64,000 nucleotides of DNA from Paenibacillus sp. GP183 (GTDB taxonomy: Bacteria > Bacillota > Bacilli > Paenibacillales > NBRC-103111), in NCBI RefSeq assembly GCF_900104695.1, contig NZ_FNSW01000001.1:4880501-4944500 (forward strand). Reading direction: 5' to 3'. The position numbers were made by a program, and so were the translations under genes. Under the pieces are notes generated by a model. That model saw only the letters and a list, made by a program, of their open reading frames with translations. It did no database searches and was not told the DNA's origin. This document shows, one piece after another, positions 63,006 through 64,000 of this stretch; the first letter of the stretch is position 1, and every line of letters begins with the position of its first letter.

Positions 63006-63608
63006 ATGAAGGTCAATCAAGCTGATTTCGTGATCAGTGCTGTTGGTCCCAGCCAATATCCACAAGATGCCTTGCCGGAGGTTGCTCTGGCAGGGCGTTC
63101 TAATGTGGGGAAGTCGTCTCTCATCAACCGGATGATTGCGCGCAAGAATCTGGCTAGAACGAGCTCGCAGCCTGGCAAGACACAGACACTGAATTATTAC
63201 CGAATTAATGAGGACTTATACTTCGTCGATCTTCCCGGGTACGGTTACGCCAAAGTATCCAAAACAAAACGTGAACAATGGGGCAAATTTATAGAGAAAT
63301 ATTTGTTGGAGCGCGATACCCTGAAGCTGGTTATGCTCCTGGTGGATTTGCGGCATCCCCCGAGCAATGATGATCAGGCGATGTTTGAGTGGTTGACTCA
63401 TCATGACATTCCTGTCTGTGTGGTAGCAACCAAAGCAGACAAAATCCCCAAAGGCAAGTGGGCCAAGCATGCTAAAGTTGTTAGAGAAACAATGGGGATG
63501 AGGAAGGACGATTTGCTGCAGGTTTTTTCCTCCGAAATTGGGCTTGGCAAGGACGAGCTTTGGACCATTTTGGAAAATGCGATTGGTTATGAAAGCAATA
63601 CGGAATAA
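63006..63608 (+). CDS. engB: Ribosome-assembly GTP-binding protein EngB/YsxC
   Basis: About 200 residues with G1 [11 protein letters not shown], the G2 region [14 protein letters not shown]3 [14 protein letters not shown]4 [14 protein letters not shown] and a G5-like SSE. It is essential for large-subunit maturation in Bacillus. The ATG at 63006 matches the family start ([13 protein letters not shown]). A GTG at 62997 is also in frame. In B. subtilis ysxC follows lonA and precedes the hem operon, so gene order here is conserved up to this point. Confidence 0.96.
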   Translation: MKVNQADFVISAVGPSQYPQDALPEVALAGRSNVGKSSLINRMIARKNLARTSSQPGKTQTLNYYRINEDLYFVDLPGYGYAKVSKTKREQWGKFIEKYLLERDTLKLVMLLVDLRHPPSNDDQAMFEWLTHHDIPVCVVATKADKIPKGKWAKHAKVVRETMGMRKDDLLQVFSSEIGLGKDELWTILENAIGYESNTE

Positions 63609-63849
63609 TCCCTTTCTGATTGAAAAGCATGGATTGTGGTTACTTATGAAGAGAGAACCCATAATGTGCAGCAGGGAAACAGAGTTTTATTAGGAAAATG
63701 TTAAGACGATTCCGGTAAACCTGGGGTTTTCACTTGAATTTGCCTGAATTCAATGAAAAGCCCACAGGAATATAAAATTGTGATGTAGTATACTTATATA
63801 CAAGGGTAATTCCACCCATGGCTTGAAAATAAAGAATCGAGGGATTTTT

Positions 63850-64000
63850 ATGGCACATAGGTTAGCGACTGAATATGTCAAAACCTGCCTACAGTTAACG
63901 GAAGCCGAGATGTTCAGCTTTATTCAAATGTTTGTGGATCAGCAAGTGACCTTACAGGTTAAAGTTCTTGAGAACGGCAATCAGGAGATTGTTTTTCAAG
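63850..64000 (+). CDS. Unknown protein, 5' end only
   Basis: GAGGGATTTTT precedes the ATG at 63850, and 50 codons are open to the window edge (ATEYVKTCLQLTEAEMFSFI, QMFVDQQVTLQVKVL). It does not look like HemA, which follows ysxC in Bacillus. The 240 bases before it hold no gene. Confidence 0.55.
   Translation, partial: MAHRLATEYVKTCLQLTEAEMFSFIQMFVDQQVTLQVKVLENGNQEIVFQ

Overview
The window is a chromosomal piece of an endospore-forming Firmicute, most likely Paenibacillus or a close relative. The evidence is the presence of gerE, gerM, asnO, lonB and YmaF, Shine-Dalgarno sites of the AAGGAGGTGA type, frequent TTG/GTG starts, a perfect FapR operator before fabH, and a 52-63.6 kb block (ysoA-like gene, tig, clpP, clpX, ispG, divergent deacetylase, lonB, lon, engB) in the order expected for that family. 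No plasmid, prophage or CRISPR signal was seen.

Layout. (1) 0-16 kb is a surface-polysaccharide island: UDP-galactopyranose mutase, UDP-glucose dehydrogenase and GalU make UDP-Galf, UDP-glucose and UDP-glucuronate, and there are GT8 and GT2 transferases, an enolase-superfamily enzyme, a HipA-like kinase and four copies of an unnamed transferase-like domain. Only one of those four copies is intact. From 9.2 to 13 kb the island is a graveyard of CysC, GT2, GT4, MerR-like and IS6 fragments. (2) 16-20.5 kb holds an L,D-transpeptidase, a 35-residue Cys-rich protein, a degraded insertion sequence, a truncated DUF2935 gene, an IS6 remnant and a YmaF-type His-rich gene. (3) 21-25.7 kb is a second sugar locus: a tightly coupled operon of GT4, a novel three-repeat protein and a GalE-like epimerase, facing a DUF1796 gene and a CapD/FlaA1-type enzyme. 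(4) 25.8-28.3 kb holds two insertion sequences. The second sits exactly in the loop of a transcription terminator. (5) 28.3-36.9 kb is a third glycosylation locus: two small surface-like proteins, three GT2 enzymes translationally linked to three small helical proteins, a FapR-controlled fabH, a broken GT2-methyltransferase-StrF protein, and truncated GT2-TPR and GT4 genes, part of the GT4 being inverted. (6) 37-52 kb is mostly ordinary chromosome: an Lhr-like helicase, gerE with a SigK-type promoter, an ArsR/SRPBCC pair with a broken second gene, a metallo-hydrolase, a PgpA-like protein, gerM, rph, rdgB, asnO, small spore-type proteins and a tRNA-Arg. (7) 52-64 kb is the conserved proteolysis and housekeeping block.

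The three sugar loci and the sporulation genes together suggest a cell or spore surface that is heavily glycosylated and variable between strains. Decay is strikingly uneven. Many accessory genes carry single-base slips in short homopolymers, deletions or IS hits, while the 4.4-kb helicase gene and the 11-kb housekeeping block are open throughout. That argues for real gene loss rather than uniform sequencing error, although only read data can settle it.

The best candidates for something undescribed are: the GT2-GT2-GT2-small-small-small module at 29.3-32.7 kb, which has a decayed second copy at 10-11.3 kb; the three-repeat protein at 22 kb; the four-copy transferase-like domain family of the first island; and the IS that interrupts a terminator loop.
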